Positions 55,979 through 64,000 of a stretch of DNA of 64,000 nucleotides are shown here, piece by piece. The position numbers were made by a program, and so were the translations under genes. A model generated the notes under the pieces. The model had not been told where the DNA came from. It ran no database searches and saw only the letters and a program-made list of their open reading frames with translations. Every line of letters starts with the position of its first letter. Position 1 is the stretch's first letter. Where the stretch lies: contig NZ_CP041165.1 in assembly GCF_014905095.1 (NCBI RefSeq), positions 186,001-250,000 of the forward strand, given 5' to 3'. The DNA comes from Sulfurimonas marina. Its GTDB lineage: Bacteria > Campylobacterota > Campylobacteria > Campylobacterales > Sulfurimonadaceae.

Positions 55979-57836
55979 TGTAGTTGCATTTTTAACGGTA
56001 CTTTTTGTTCTTTTCCTTCAATTTGAGAAAATTGAACTGTTAGAATCTTTTGCACAAAGATTTAACGATATCAATTTTCAACTCACACAGAAAAAGATAA
56101 ACCCGGATGTCGTGGTAGTAGCAATTGATGAAAAAAGTGTAAACCATTTTGGACGCTGGCCTTGGGACAGGGCAATCTTGGGTGAGGGGATTGCAAAACT
56201 GCAAGATGCCGATGTGCTTGCTTTTGATATGGTCTTTTCAGAACCTACATCTTCAGATGATAAGTTTTCAGAAGCCCTAAGTGGTTTAGACAATACAATA
56301 TGCGGTTTTTTTCTCAGAACAAATGCCACACAAGAGATGGATGAATCTCAGCTTGATATCTTACAAAATTCCAGTTTAGACCTTCTGCAAACAAAAATGG
56401 AAGAGGGGAATAAGTTTTTAAAAGCAGATTATGCAGAGTTAAATGTAGAACCGATTTTGGACTCTTGCAATCTGCAAGGTGCTTTTTCAACACTCTCTTC
56501 TAGCGACAAGCTTTATAGATTCTATCCAACCGCATTTTATCTTCATAATTCACTCTACCCATCATTGGGCTTACAAAGTTTACGTTTGAAATTTAACAGC
56601 GATGTTGATCGTAAAAAGGTAACTACCCTTTTACTAAATCAGCAAGAGATACCTGTCAATGAACATGGATTTACAAGGCTTAATTTTTATAAGAAGAACG
56701 ATTATAAAACGATCTCGTTTTTAGATCTATATAACGGTGATGTGAAAAGTGCTGAGTTAAAAGATAAGATCGTACTCTTTGGCGTGACGGAGATGGGGAT
56801 TGGTGATGTGGTACCGACACCGATAGGGAATCTCTATGGGGTATATATCCACTATACATTTTTGTCTAATTTTTTAAATAAAGAACTTATCTTCGAAGCA
56901 CAGTGGCTCAATCTAGTTTTTACAGCAATGATGATACTGCTTGTTCTCCTTTACATACTTTTTATGAAGAAGGTTTTTTCCAGAGTAGTAGCATACTTAC
57001 TCTCATATGCTGTTTTATTTATATCAGCAAAACTTCTTTTTGTTAACTACTCTATATATATAGATATGTTTTATCCATTGCTAGCATTGATTCTCAGTGC
57101 GTTAACTCAAGAGTTCCTACTATTTTATATACATGAAAAAGATGCCAGATTTATAAAAAAAGCGTTTTCAAGTTATCTTTCACGCGAATTACTCAATAAA
57201 CTGGCAAACAGTGAAAAGGCTTTAGAGCTTGGCGGAGAGAAAAAAAAGCTGAGTATCCTTTTTAGCGATATACGTAATTTTACGACAATATCTGAGGAGA
57301 TGAATGACCCTCAAAAACTGATCCACCTTTTAAACAGGTACTTTACTCCAATGACTCAAGCGGTTATGGATAATAAAGGGATGCTTGATAAATATATAGG
57401 TGATGCTGTAATGGCATTTTTTAATGCACCTGTAGATGTTGAAAATCATGCTGAAGCAGCTTGCCGATGTGCATTGGATATGAGAGAGAAACTTGCACAG
57501 CTAAATAAAGAGCTTGAAAATGACGGTATAGAACCTATACATATTGGGATAGGGATCAATACCGGTGAAGCTGTTGTCGGGAATATGGGTGCGACAAAAA
57601 GGTTTAACTATACTATTATTGGAGACAGTGTAAATCTTGCTTCACGATTAGAGTCAAAAACAAAAGAGTATGGGGTGGATATAATTATCTCCAGCTATAC
57701 ATATGAGTTAGTAAAAGAGCTTTTTATCTGCAAAGATTTAGGTTATACCCCTATCAAAGGGAAAAGGGATGAGGTGAAGATATATCAACTGATCTCTGAT
57801 AAAAATGATGATATAATAACTGCCAAGGTGGAATAA
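55968..57836 (+). CDS. CHASE2-domain class III nucleotide cyclase
   Basis: This 622-residue membrane enzyme has an N-terminal helix (about 3-18), a periplasmic CHASE2 sensor (about 25-290), three helices and a class III cyclase domain (about 420-600). The cyclase part has metal-binding FSDIRNFTTIS and YIGDAVMAFF and substrate-binding LDKYIGD. The lysine in the last favours ATP, so cAMP is the likely product, though cGMP cannot be excluded. It lies 2 nt before a phosphodiesterase fusion. It overlaps the FecR gene. Confidence 0.9.
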   Translation: MRFSVVAFLTVLFVLFLQFEKIELLESFAQRFNDINFQLTQKKINPDVVVVAIDEKSVNHFGRWPWDRAILGEGIAKLQDADVLAFDMVFSEPTSSDDKFSEALSGLDNTICGFFLRTNATQEMDESQLDILQNSSLDLLQTKMEEGNKFLKADYAELNVEPILDSCNLQGAFSTLSSSDKLYRFYPTAFYLHNSLYPSLGLQSLRLKFNSDVDRKKVTTLLLNQQEIPVNEHGFTRLNFYKKNDYKTISFLDLYNGDVKSAELKDKIVLFGVTEMGIGDVVPTPIGNLYGVYIHYTFLSNFLNKELIFEAQWLNLVFTAMMILLVLLYILFMKKVFSRVVAYLLSYAVLFISAKLLFVNYSIYIDMFYPLLALILSALTQEFLLFYIHEKDARFIKKAFSSYLSRELLNKLANSEKALELGGEKKKLSILFSDIRNFTTISEEMNDPQKLIHLLNRYFTPMTQAVMDNKGMLDKYIGDAVMAFFNAPVDVENHAEAACRCALDMREKLAQLNKELENDGIEPIHIGIGINTGEAVVGNMGATKRFNYTIIGDSVNLASRLESKTKEYGVDIIISSYTYELVKELFICKDLGYTPIKGKRDEVKIYQLISDKNDDIITAKVE

Positions 57837-57838
57837 GT

Positions 57839-59758
57839 ATGAAAAATGAGATTGGTTCATTAGGTGCTACTGAACTTTTAGAACTTATTTTTGTTTATTT
57901 AGCAGAAGTTTCTTCACGTAGAAATTATGATGAGGTTATTGAACTGCTGGCAAGTATGGGTAAAGCATTGAGTAGTGCCGATCGTTGTAGTGTTTGGATT
58001 GTAAGTGACGATAAGAGAACCATCAAAACAAAGGTAGCTCAAGGTATAGCGCCGATAGAGTTACCTATAGACTCAGGTATAGTGGGGGAGTCTATAGTAA
58101 ACGGTACTAGATATATCATTGATGATGTTTATAAAGATGAACGTTTCAACAGATATATAGATGAAAAAACAGGTTATACAACAAGATCGATGATGGTTAT
58201 ACCTATGTATGACTATAATGAGAATGTAATCGGTGCTTTTCAAGTTATAAACCGTCAAGGTAATGGTGGTATCTTTGATAATAGAGATATGGAAAGACTT
58301 ACCCTTGCAACTACTTATGCAGCAGAGACTATTGTATCTGCAAAACTGACACAAGAGATAGAAGAGACACAAAGAGAGGTTGTCTTTACAATGGGTGCCG
58401 TTGGTGAGAGTCGCTCTAAAGAGACCGGTAACCATGTAAAGCGTGTAGCCGAATACTCTAAACTGCTTGCTTTAAAATACGGACTCAGTAAAAAAGAGGC
58501 AGAACTGCTCAAGCAAGCAAGTCCTATGCATGATATTGGAAAGGTTGCAATTCCTGACAGTATCTTAAATAAGAACGGCCGCTTTAATGAGGATGAGCGT
58601 AAGATTATGGATACTCATGCTCAGCTTGGATTTGACATACTCCAAGGTTCTGAGAGAAAGCTATTAAAAGCTGCAGCAATAGTAGCGCACCAGCATCATG
58701 AAAAGTATGACGGTTCAGGATATCCTCAAGGGTTAATTGGGGAAGATATCCATATCTATGGTCGTATTACAGCTATAGCCGATGTATTTGATGCTCTTGG
58801 AAGTGACAGGGTGTATAAGAAAGCGTGGGATGATGAAAGAATCATAGAGCTTTTTAAAGAGGAGAAGGGGAAACACTTTGACCCTACACTTCTAGATATC
58901 TTCTTTGAGAACATAGAACAGTTTTATGCTATACGCGATACATTTAAAGATGAATACAAATATGTAGAAGAGAAGATTAATAAAACCAGAAACATTAAAG
59001 TGCTCGGTGCTTATGGAACAAAAGCAAAGGGATTTGGAACGACCTCTTTCTCTTTGAATAAAACAGACGTAATAGATGCCGGAAATCTCTTAGAAGCATT
59101 AGGGGAAGAATCTATCCATGTAAAAAACATCTGGCTAACGCATCAGCATCTTGACCATATAGTAGATATAGCATACATAATAGATAACTATTTCGGTATT
59201 AGAAAAGATACTATTAATATCCTTGGAACAAAAGGGACAATTGATGCTATTAAAAAACATTTTCTCAACGATGAGGTTTGGCCGGACTTTTCAAAAATAA
59301 AACTGCCAAACGGTGAACATGTAGTTAAATACACAGAGATAGAACTTGGTCATGAATATAAAATTTCTGAGAATGAATCTATTAGAGCATTTGATACTGA
59401 ACATACAGATTCAAGTTGCGGTTACATATATACGCGTGAAGATAGTTCAATTTTAATAACAGCAGATACTGGAGATTTAGATAGTGCAATAGAGGAGATA
59501 GAAAAAGATAATTCAATTCAAACTGTTGTCTTAGAATGTTCTTTTCCAAATGAATTAGAAAATTTAGCAATTGAGAGTAAACATTTAACACCAAAAATGT
59601 TGTTTGAGAGTCTAAAAAATGTAAAAAGAAAAGATTTTCAGCTTTATATTAATCATATAAAACCAACTTTTATTTTGCAAATTGCACAAGAGATCGAAGA
59701 AAATAAGGGCTTTTTCACCCCTAAATTAGTAAAAGATGGAGATTTTTTGCAATTTTGA
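57839..59758 (+). CDS. GAF-HD-GYP-class II cyclic-nucleotide phosphodiesterase fusion
   Basis: This 639-residue protein has an N-terminal GAF domain (about 20-165), then an HD-GYP domain (about 185-340) with MHDIGKVAIPDSIL and HQHHEKYDGSGYP, all ligands present. A metallo-beta-lactamase domain follows (about 385-639) with LTHQHLDHIVD, DTEHTDSSCGY, LECSFPNELENLA, KHLTPK and YINHIKP. The last set matches class II cAMP/cGMP phosphodiesterases. One protein thus has two types of phosphodiesterase. It follows the cyclase by 2 nt. Confidence 0.9.
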   Translation: MKNEIGSLGATELLELIFVYLAEVSSRRNYDEVIELLASMGKALSSADRCSVWIVSDDKRTIKTKVAQGIAPIELPIDSGIVGESIVNGTRYIIDDVYKDERFNRYIDEKTGYTTRSMMVIPMYDYNENVIGAFQVINRQGNGGIFDNRDMERLTLATTYAAETIVSAKLTQEIEETQREVVFTMGAVGESRSKETGNHVKRVAEYSKLLALKYGLSKKEAELLKQASPMHDIGKVAIPDSILNKNGRFNEDERKIMDTHAQLGFDILQGSERKLLKAAAIVAHQHHEKYDGSGYPQGLIGEDIHIYGRITAIADVFDALGSDRVYKKAWDDERIIELFKEEKGKHFDPTLLDIFFENIEQFYAIRDTFKDEYKYVEEKINKTRNIKVLGAYGTKAKGFGTTSFSLNKTDVIDAGNLLEALGEESIHVKNIWLTHQHLDHIVDIAYIIDNYFGIRKDTINILGTKGTIDAIKKHFLNDEVWPDFSKIKLPNGEHVVKYTEIELGHEYKISENESIRAFDTEHTDSSCGYIYTREDSSILITADTGDLDSAIEEIEKDNSIQTVVLECSFPNELENLAIESKHLTPKMLFESLKNVKRKDFQLYINHIKPTFILQIAQEIEENKGFFTPKLVKDGDFLQF

Positions 59759-59768
59759 TCAAAAACCC

Positions 59769-59797
59769 TTGACATTAATTTTATTTTGCACTATAAT
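59769..59797 (+). promoter_or_regulatory. Consensus sigma-70 promoter of the tRNA-tuf operon
   Basis: TTGACA (59769-59774) and TATAAT (59792-59797) are separated by 17 bp, a perfect consensus. Transcription would begin about 10 nt upstream of the first tRNA. It starts 10 nt after the stop codon of the phosphodiesterase gene. Confidence 0.85.
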
Positions 59798-59814
59798 TCT
59801 GGCTCAAATTCGAT

Positions 59815-59891
59815 GCCGACATAGCTCAGTTGGCTAGAGCAGCTGATTTGTAATCAGCAGGCCCGGGGTTCAAATCCTCGTGTCGGCACCA
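59815..59891 (+). tRNA. tRNA-Thr (anticodon TGT)
   Basis: The acceptor arm GCCGACA pairs with TGTCGGC; the anticodon arm GCTGA/TCAGC holds TTTGTAA with anticodon TGT. The discriminator is A and CCA is encoded. It is the first gene of the tRNA-tuf transcript. Confidence 0.97.
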
Positions 59892-59936
59892 TTGAATTTT
59901 GAATATTAGAAACAGTGTTAGACCAGATCTTAAGAT

Positions 59937-60021
59937 GGTGAGATAGTCAAGTGGCCAACGACGGCGGACTGTAAATCCGCTCCCTACGGGTTCAGAGGTT
60001 CGACTCCTCTTCTCACCACCA
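59937..60021 (+). tRNA. tRNA-Tyr (anticodon GTA)
   Basis: The acceptor arm GGTGAGA pairs with TCTCACC. The anticodon stem GCGGA/TCCGC encloses CTGTAAA (GTA). A long variable arm makes it 85 nt, as expected for tRNA-Tyr, and CCA is encoded. Confidence 0.97.
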
Positions 60022-60032
60022 TTTGTTCATAT

Positions 60033-60108
<76 letters not shown>

Positions 60109-60273
60109 CTGAAAGAACAAGTCTGGAAGCTGAAGTATAATTTCAACCAAAATTACTTCATATATAATATTTATACAAAGAAATTTATAGATATCTATAT
60201 AGCTTTATATCTAATCACAACTAATATTTTTCGTTTAAGAATTATGCAATGATTTCTTATATTTTACAATTTT
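60109..60273 (+). other. AT-rich spacer inside the tRNA cluster
   Basis: The 165-bp gap between tRNA-Gly and tRNA-Thr(GGT) is very AT-rich. It has one imperfect stem near its start (TGAAGT...ACTTCA, 60131-60161). I see no gene in it. It may contain a processing site or a promoter for the last tRNA and tuf. Confidence 0.4.
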
Positions 60274-60348
<75 letters not shown>

Positions 60349-60438
60349 GCAAAGTTGTATTTTATTAGTTTAAGAAATAATTGAATGATTTTTGGATATA
60401 ATTCCATTTCAATTCACAAATTAAGGTCGGAGGACACT

Positions 60439-61638
60439 ATGGCAAAAGAAAAGTTTGAACGTAACAAACCCCATGTTAACATTGGTACAATTGGTCACGT
60501 TGACCACGGTAAAACTACATTAACAGCTGCTATTACTGCAGTATTAGCTGTTAAAGGTGATGCAGAGCTTATGGATTATGATCAAATCGATAACGCTCCA
60601 GAAGAAAGAGAGCGTGGTATTACGATCGCTACTTCACACGTTGAGTACGAAACTGATACTCGTCACTATGCTCACGTTGACTGTCCAGGTCACGCGGACT
60701 ACGTTAAAAACATGATTACTGGTGCTGCTCAAATGGACGGTGCTATCCTAGTTGTTTCTGCTGCGGACGGCCCGATGCCACAAACTCGTGAGCACATTCT
60801 TCTTTCTAAACAAGTTGGTGTACCATACATCGTTGTTTTCATGAACAAAGAAGATATGGTTGATGATGAAGAGTTATTAGAGTTAGTTGAAATGGAAATT
60901 CGTGAACTTCTTGATCAATATGACTTCCCAGGTGACGATACTCCAATCGTAGCTGGTTCAGCACTTAAAGCTCTTGAAGAAGCTAAATCTGGTACTCTTG
61001 GTGAGTGGTCAGACAAAATTCTTAAACTTATGGCTGAAGTTGATGCTTACATCCCAGAGCCAGAGCGTGAAACTGATAAAGATTTCTTAATGCCAGTTGA
61101 AGACGTGTTCTCAATCTCTGGTCGTGGTACAGTTGTTACTGGACGTATCGAGCGTGGTGTTGTTAAAGTTGGTGACGAAGTTGAAATCGTTGGTATCAAA
61201 GACACTCAAAAAACAACTGTTACAGGTGTTGAGATGTTCCGTAAAGAGATGGAAATGGGTGAAGCTGGTGATAACTGTGGTATCCTTATCCGTGGTATTG
61301 CTAAAGACGAAGTTGAACGTGGTCAAGTTCTTTGTAAGCCAGGTTCAATCACTCCACATACTAAGTTTACAGCTGAGATCTATGTACTAAGTAAAGATGA
61401 GGGTGGTCGTCATACTCCATTCTTCACTAACTACCGTCCACAGTTCTACGTACGTACAACAGACGTAACAGGTGCAATTACTTTACCAGAAGGTACTGAA
61501 ATGGTTATGCCAGGTGATAACGTAAGCATTACTGTTGAGTTAATTCACCCAATTGCTATGGAAAAAGGTACTAAGTTCGCTATCCGTGAAGGTGGTAGAA
61601 CAGTTGGTGCTGGTGTTGTAGCTGAGATTCTTGCGTAA
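60439..61638 (+). CDS. tuf: Elongation factor Tu
   Basis: EF-Tu delivers aminoacyl-tRNA to the ribosome. The 399-residue protein starts [20 protein letters not shown] and has the GTP motifs [16 protein letters not shown] and NKED. The ATG at 60439 follows GGTCGGAGGAC; a start 18 codons upstream is rejected. A 9-bp hairpin overlaps the stop codon. Confidence 0.98.
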   Translation: MAKEKFERNKPHVNIGTIGHVDHGKTTLTAAITAVLAVKGDAELMDYDQIDNAPEERERGITIATSHVEYETDTRHYAHVDCPGHADYVKNMITGAAQMDGAILVVSAADGPMPQTREHILLSKQVGVPYIVVFMNKEDMVDDEELLELVEMEIRELLDQYDFPGDDTPIVAGSALKALEEAKSGTLGEWSDKILKLMAEVDAYIPEPERETDKDFLMPVEDVFSISGRGTVVTGRIERGVVKVGDEVEIVGIKDTQKTTVTGVEMFRKEMEMGEAGDNCGILIRGIAKDEVERGQVLCKPGSITPHTKFTAEIYVLSKDEGGRHTPFFTNYRPQFYVRTTDVTGAITLPEGTEMVMPGDNVSITVELIHPIAMEKGTKFAIREGGRTVGAGVVAEILA

Positions 61639-61656
61639 TTCGCTTTTGCGAATTAC
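61635..61656 (+). terminator. Strong hairpin at the tuf stop codon
   Basis: GTAATTCGC and GCGAATTAC form a perfect 9-bp stem with TTTT loop. The left arm includes the tuf stop codon. No T-run follows, so partial termination, processing or mRNA protection is more likely than full termination. Confidence 0.5.
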
Positions 61657-61682
61657 CTTGAACCAATTTAAAGGTTTAAAAC

Positions 61683-61835
61683 ATGAGAGAAGCAATTCAC
61701 TTAGGTTGTGAGAAATGTACTAGACGTAACTATCACACAACTAAAAATAAAAAAACTCATACTGAAAAATTTTCAGTAAGAAAATACTGTAAATTCTGTA
61801 AAGAGCATACAGTACATAAAGAGATGAAACTGTAA
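61683..61835 (+). CDS. rpmG: 50S ribosomal protein L33, zinc-binding
   Basis: This 50-residue protein has C9/C12 in HLGCEKCTRRNY and C36/C39 in RKYCKFCKEH. It is the zinc-containing form. The ATG at 61683 lies 17 nt after AAAGG-like sequence. The tuf-rpmG-tRNA-Trp-secE-nusG-rplK-rplA order is standard for this group. Confidence 0.94.
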   Translation: MREAIHLGCEKCTRRNYHTTKNKKTHTEKFSVRKYCKFCKEHTVHKEMKL

Positions 61836-61854
61836 TCCAGTTTTTCTCTTTTAT

Positions 61855-61930
61855 AGGCGTGTAGCTCCAATGGTAGAGCACCGGATTCCAAATCCGGGTG
61901 TTGGGGGTTCGAGTCCCTCCACGCCTGCCA
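61855..61930 (+). tRNA. tRNA-Trp (anticodon CCA)
   Basis: The acceptor arm AGGCGTG pairs with CACGCCT. The anticodon stem CCGGA/TCCGG encloses TTCCAAA (CCA). The discriminator is G and CCA is encoded. It lies between rpmG and secE. Confidence 0.97.
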
Positions 61931-62006
61931 CTTCTATATTTATTATTAGTTTTGCTTGCGAGCAGAATTTATAATAAATGATATTTCAAGATGATGGAAA
62001 GAGCGT

Positions 62007-62186
62007 ATGAATTTAGGTAAACATATCCAAAATGCAAAATTAGAGTTAAGTAAAGTTATCTTTCCTACAAAAGGTCAGGTAAAGCAAGCATATATCGCTG
62101 TTATAGTTGTAGTGTCTGTTATCGCTGCATTTTTAGCTCTAGTTGACCTTCTTATGTCATCTGTAGTTTCAGCAATCTTAGGTTAA
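62007..62186 (+). CDS. secE: Protein translocase subunit SecE
   Basis: SecE clamps SecY in the membrane. The 59-residue protein has an amphipathic N-terminal region (KLELSKVIFPTKGQ) and a single membrane helix (about 27-52). The gene is 10 nt upstream of nusG, the usual neighbour. The WPxxxE-type motif appears as FPTKGQ. Confidence 0.9.
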   Translation: MNLGKHIQNAKLELSKVIFPTKGQVKQAYIAVIVVVSVIAAFLALVDLLMSSVVSAILG

Positions 62187-62196
62187 GGAGAAAGTT

Positions 62197-62724
62197 ATGG
62201 CACATCAATGGTACTCAATCCAGACCTATGGAAGTGACAGAGCAGTTAGAGATGCTATCTTCAATATGATTGAAGAGTATGGACTGCAAGAACATATTAC
62301 TGATGTAATTGTTCCAACGGAAGATGTTATCGAAGTAAAAGATGGAAAGAAAAAAGTTTCTGAGAGATCTCTTTATAGTGGATATGTTTTTGCTAAAATT
62401 GATCTAAATACAGAAATTCAACACATGATCCAATCTATCCCTAAAGTATCAGGGTTTATTGGAGAAGGAAACCATCCGACACCTCTAAGTGAGCATGATA
62501 TTAATGTTATCTTAGATCGTGTAAATAATCGTCAGGCACCAAAACCAAAAGTATTTTTTGATAGCGGTGAAACTGTACGTATTATTGATGGACCGTTTGC
62601 AAACTTTACAGCGACTGTGGACGAGTACGATTTAGAACATGGTACTTTAAAACTCAACGTTTCAATTTTTGGTAGAGCTACTCCTGTAGATATCTCTTAC
62701 ACTCAAGTTGAAAAAATAATTTAA
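62197..62724 (+). CDS. nusG: Transcription termination/antitermination factor NusG
   Basis: NusG binds RNA polymerase and couples it to Rho or the ribosome. The 175-residue protein has an N-terminal NGN domain (QWYSIQTYGSDR; YSGYVFAKIDL) and a C-terminal KOW domain (IIDGPFANFTATVDEYD). The PTEDVIEVKDGKKK segment is typical. Confidence 0.96.
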   Translation: MAHQWYSIQTYGSDRAVRDAIFNMIEEYGLQEHITDVIVPTEDVIEVKDGKKKVSERSLYSGYVFAKIDLNTEIQHMIQSIPKVSGFIGEGNHPTPLSEHDINVILDRVNNRQAPKPKVFFDSGETVRIIDGPFANFTATVDEYDLEHGTLKLNVSIFGRATPVDISYTQVEKII

Positions 62725-62744
62725 ATTCATAAAAAGGAAGAAAC

Positions 62745-63170
62745 ATGGCAAAAAAAGTTGATGGTTATATCAAGCTTCAAATTCAAGCCGGTGCTGCTAA
62801 CCCAGCTCCTCCGGTAGGACCAGCTTTAGGACAACGTGGTGTTAACATCATGGAATTCTGTAAAGCTTTCAATGAAAAAACTAAAGATAAGATGGGATTC
62901 AAAGTTCCAACTATCATTACTGTATATACAGATAGAAGTTTTACATTTGTTACTAAACAACCACCTGCATCTGCATTATTAATGAAAGCTGCTGGAATCA
63001 AAAAAGGTAGTGACAATCCACTTAAAAACAAAGTGGCAAAAATTACTCGTGAAAAACTTATGGAAATCGTTGATCAAAAGATCGAAGATTTAAATACAGA
63101 CGATAAAGAGATGGCGGCAAATACTATTGCTGGTCAAGCTCGTTCAATGGGTATTGAGATTACTGAGTAA
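62745..63170 (+). CDS. rplK: 50S ribosomal protein L11
   Basis: L11 lies at the GTPase-associated centre and is methylated by PrmA. The 141-residue protein has [20 protein letters not shown] and [20 protein letters not shown], and ends [11 protein letters not shown]. Size and motifs are normal. Confidence 0.97.
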   Translation: MAKKVDGYIKLQIQAGAANPAPPVGPALGQRGVNIMEFCKAFNEKTKDKMGFKVPTIITVYTDRSFTFVTKQPPASALLMKAAGIKKGSDNPLKNKVAKITREKLMEIVDQKIEDLNTDDKEMAANTIAGQARSMGIEITE

Positions 63171-63242
63171 TCACCCTTAAATAATCATCGACCACAATGA
63201 TTTAAAATTGTGTGGCAGAATTTTTAGATGGAGAAATTTGTA

Positions 63243-63935
63243 ATGAGCAAAAGATATAAACAATTACTAGAAAAAGTTGACAGCTCTAAGTCTTATACAA
63301 TCACTGAAGCTTCTTCAGCTGTAAAAGAGCTAAAAAGTGCAAAATTTGACGAGACTGTTGAAATTGCAATGAATTTAAATGTTGATCCACGTCACGCTGA
63401 CCAAATGGTACGTGGTGCGATCGTTCTTCCACACGGTACTGGTAAAACTGTACGTGTAGCTGTATTTGCTAAAGGTGCAAAAGCTGACGAAGCTAAAGCT
63501 GCTGGTGCTGACATTGTTGGTACTGATGAGTTAGTTGCACAAATTAAAGAAGGTAACATCGATTTTGATATCGTTGTTGCTGCACCAGACTGTATGGGTC
63601 TAGTTGGTCAAGTAGGACGTATCCTAGGGCCAAAAGGTTTAATGCCTAACCCTAAAACTGGTACTGTAACTCCAGATGTTGCTACTGCTGTTAACAATGT
63701 TAAAGGTGGTCAAGTAAACTTCAGAGTTGATAAAAAAGGTAACATTCACGCTGGTATCGGTAAAGCAAGTTTCGATGCTGATAAAATTGCTGAAAACCTT
63801 TCTACTTTTGTAAAAGCTATTAATAAACAAAAACCAGCTTCTTCAAAAGGTCGTTACATCAAAAATGCTGCACTTAGTTTAACTATGTCTCCAGCTGTTA
63901 AACTTGATATAGCTGAACTTTTAGATACAAAGTAG
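63243..63935 (+). CDS. rplA: 50S ribosomal protein L1
   Basis: L1 forms the mobile stalk at the E site and in E. coli represses the rplKA mRNA. The 230-residue protein starts [17 protein letters not shown] and has [19 protein letters not shown] and [19 protein letters not shown], diagnostic blocks. The ATG at 63243 matches the family start; one at 63228 adds five residues. The spacer before it can form a stem. Confidence 0.96.
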   Translation: MSKRYKQLLEKVDSSKSYTITEASSAVKELKSAKFDETVEIAMNLNVDPRHADQMVRGAIVLPHGTGKTVRVAVFAKGAKADEAKAAGADIVGTDELVAQIKEGNIDFDIVVAAPDCMGLVGQVGRILGPKGLMPNPKTGTVTPDVATAVNNVKGGQVNFRVDKKGNIHAGIGKASFDADKIAENLSTFVKAINKQKPASSKGRYIKNAALSLTMSPAVKLDIAELLDTK

Positions 63936-63948
63936 TATAATATAAACT

Positions 63949-63966
63949 TCCGAGAACTTTCTCGGA
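63949..63966 (+). terminator. Hairpin after rplA, near the window edge
   Basis: TCCGAGA and TCTCGGA form a perfect 7-bp stem with an ACTT loop, 13 nt after the rplA stop. T-rich sequence follows. It may be a terminator or the start of the rplJ leader. Confidence 0.5.
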
Positions 63967-64000
63967 TAGTTTTGAAAGTTTTTATTTTGAGATTTTTTAT

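Noticed and set aside
60385-60438. In-frame extension of tuf to an upstream ATG
   Set aside because: It covers the leader and Shine-Dalgarno. The protein from 60439 starts exactly like EF-Tu.

Overview
The window is AT-rich bacterial chromosome, almost fully coding. I see no insertion sequence, integrase, prophage or CRISPR array. It looks like a Campylobacterota (Epsilonproteobacteria) genome, probably a free-living Sulfurimonas/Sulfurovum-type organism rather than Campylobacter or Helicobacter. The reasons are the gene order (an HP1321-like ATPase opposite rpsJ; the block nfu - TPR gene - murE ... ybaB - PDZ gene - ispA - tkt, also known from C. jejuni), chemoreceptors with C-terminal CZB zinc domains, separate PAS/receptor pairs of CetB/CetA type, and many sensory proteins. 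The genus cannot be fixed from this sequence alone.

Layout. 1-4514, minus strand: the start of a membrane chemoreceptor and its PAS partner, rnhB, then a CheY-like regulator, a REC-PAS-histidine kinase and a soluble CZB chemoreceptor in one unit. 4584-11910, plus strand: a DUF523-DUF1722 (YbgA) protein, DNA photolyase, a TIGR01777 SDR, ferrochelatase, a CrtI-like FAD oxidoreductase and a LytS/LytR two-component pair. Three upstream regions here carry the same spaced motif. 11907-12983: an ATPase on the opposite strand. 13065-23829: the S10-spc ribosomal operon from rpsJ to infA. 23836-33707: about 10 kb of mixed genes (chorismate mutase, a 40-residue membrane protein, CvfB, a CetB/CetA-like pair, ArsB, a WGR-like protein, a spore-photolyase-like radical SAM protein, an exported Hsp20, a Crp/Fnr regulator, and others) lying between infA and rpmJ. 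33883-36840: the alpha operon (rpmJ, rpsM, rpsK, rpsD, rpoA, rplQ). 36919-46656: an aldo/keto reductase, then the nfu-to-tkt housekeeping block with a lipoprotein/outer-membrane pair, a ferredoxin and panD inside it. 46657-55225: a small exported protein with a SagB-type oxidoreductase, SelO, a PAS-GGDEF-EAL protein, an AEC transporter, thioredoxin, a SpoU methyltransferase and YaaA. 55286-59758: FecR-like protein, CHASE2 cyclase, and a GAF-HD-GYP-class II phosphodiesterase fusion. 59769-64000: a consensus promoter, tRNA genes Thr, Tyr, Gly and Thr, then tuf, rpmG, tRNA-Trp, secE, nusG, rplK and rplA.

Two regions read as coherent systems of interest. The first (4584-11910) looks like a light or photo-oxidative damage locus: DNA repair, porphyrin removal, flavin/isoprenoid chemistry and a two-component system at the end of the hemH operon. 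The second (55286-59758) combines a cyclic-nucleotide cyclase with one protein that carries both a c-di-GMP-type HD-GYP domain and a cAMP/cGMP-type phosphodiesterase. All functions are inferred from sequence motifs; no database search was run.
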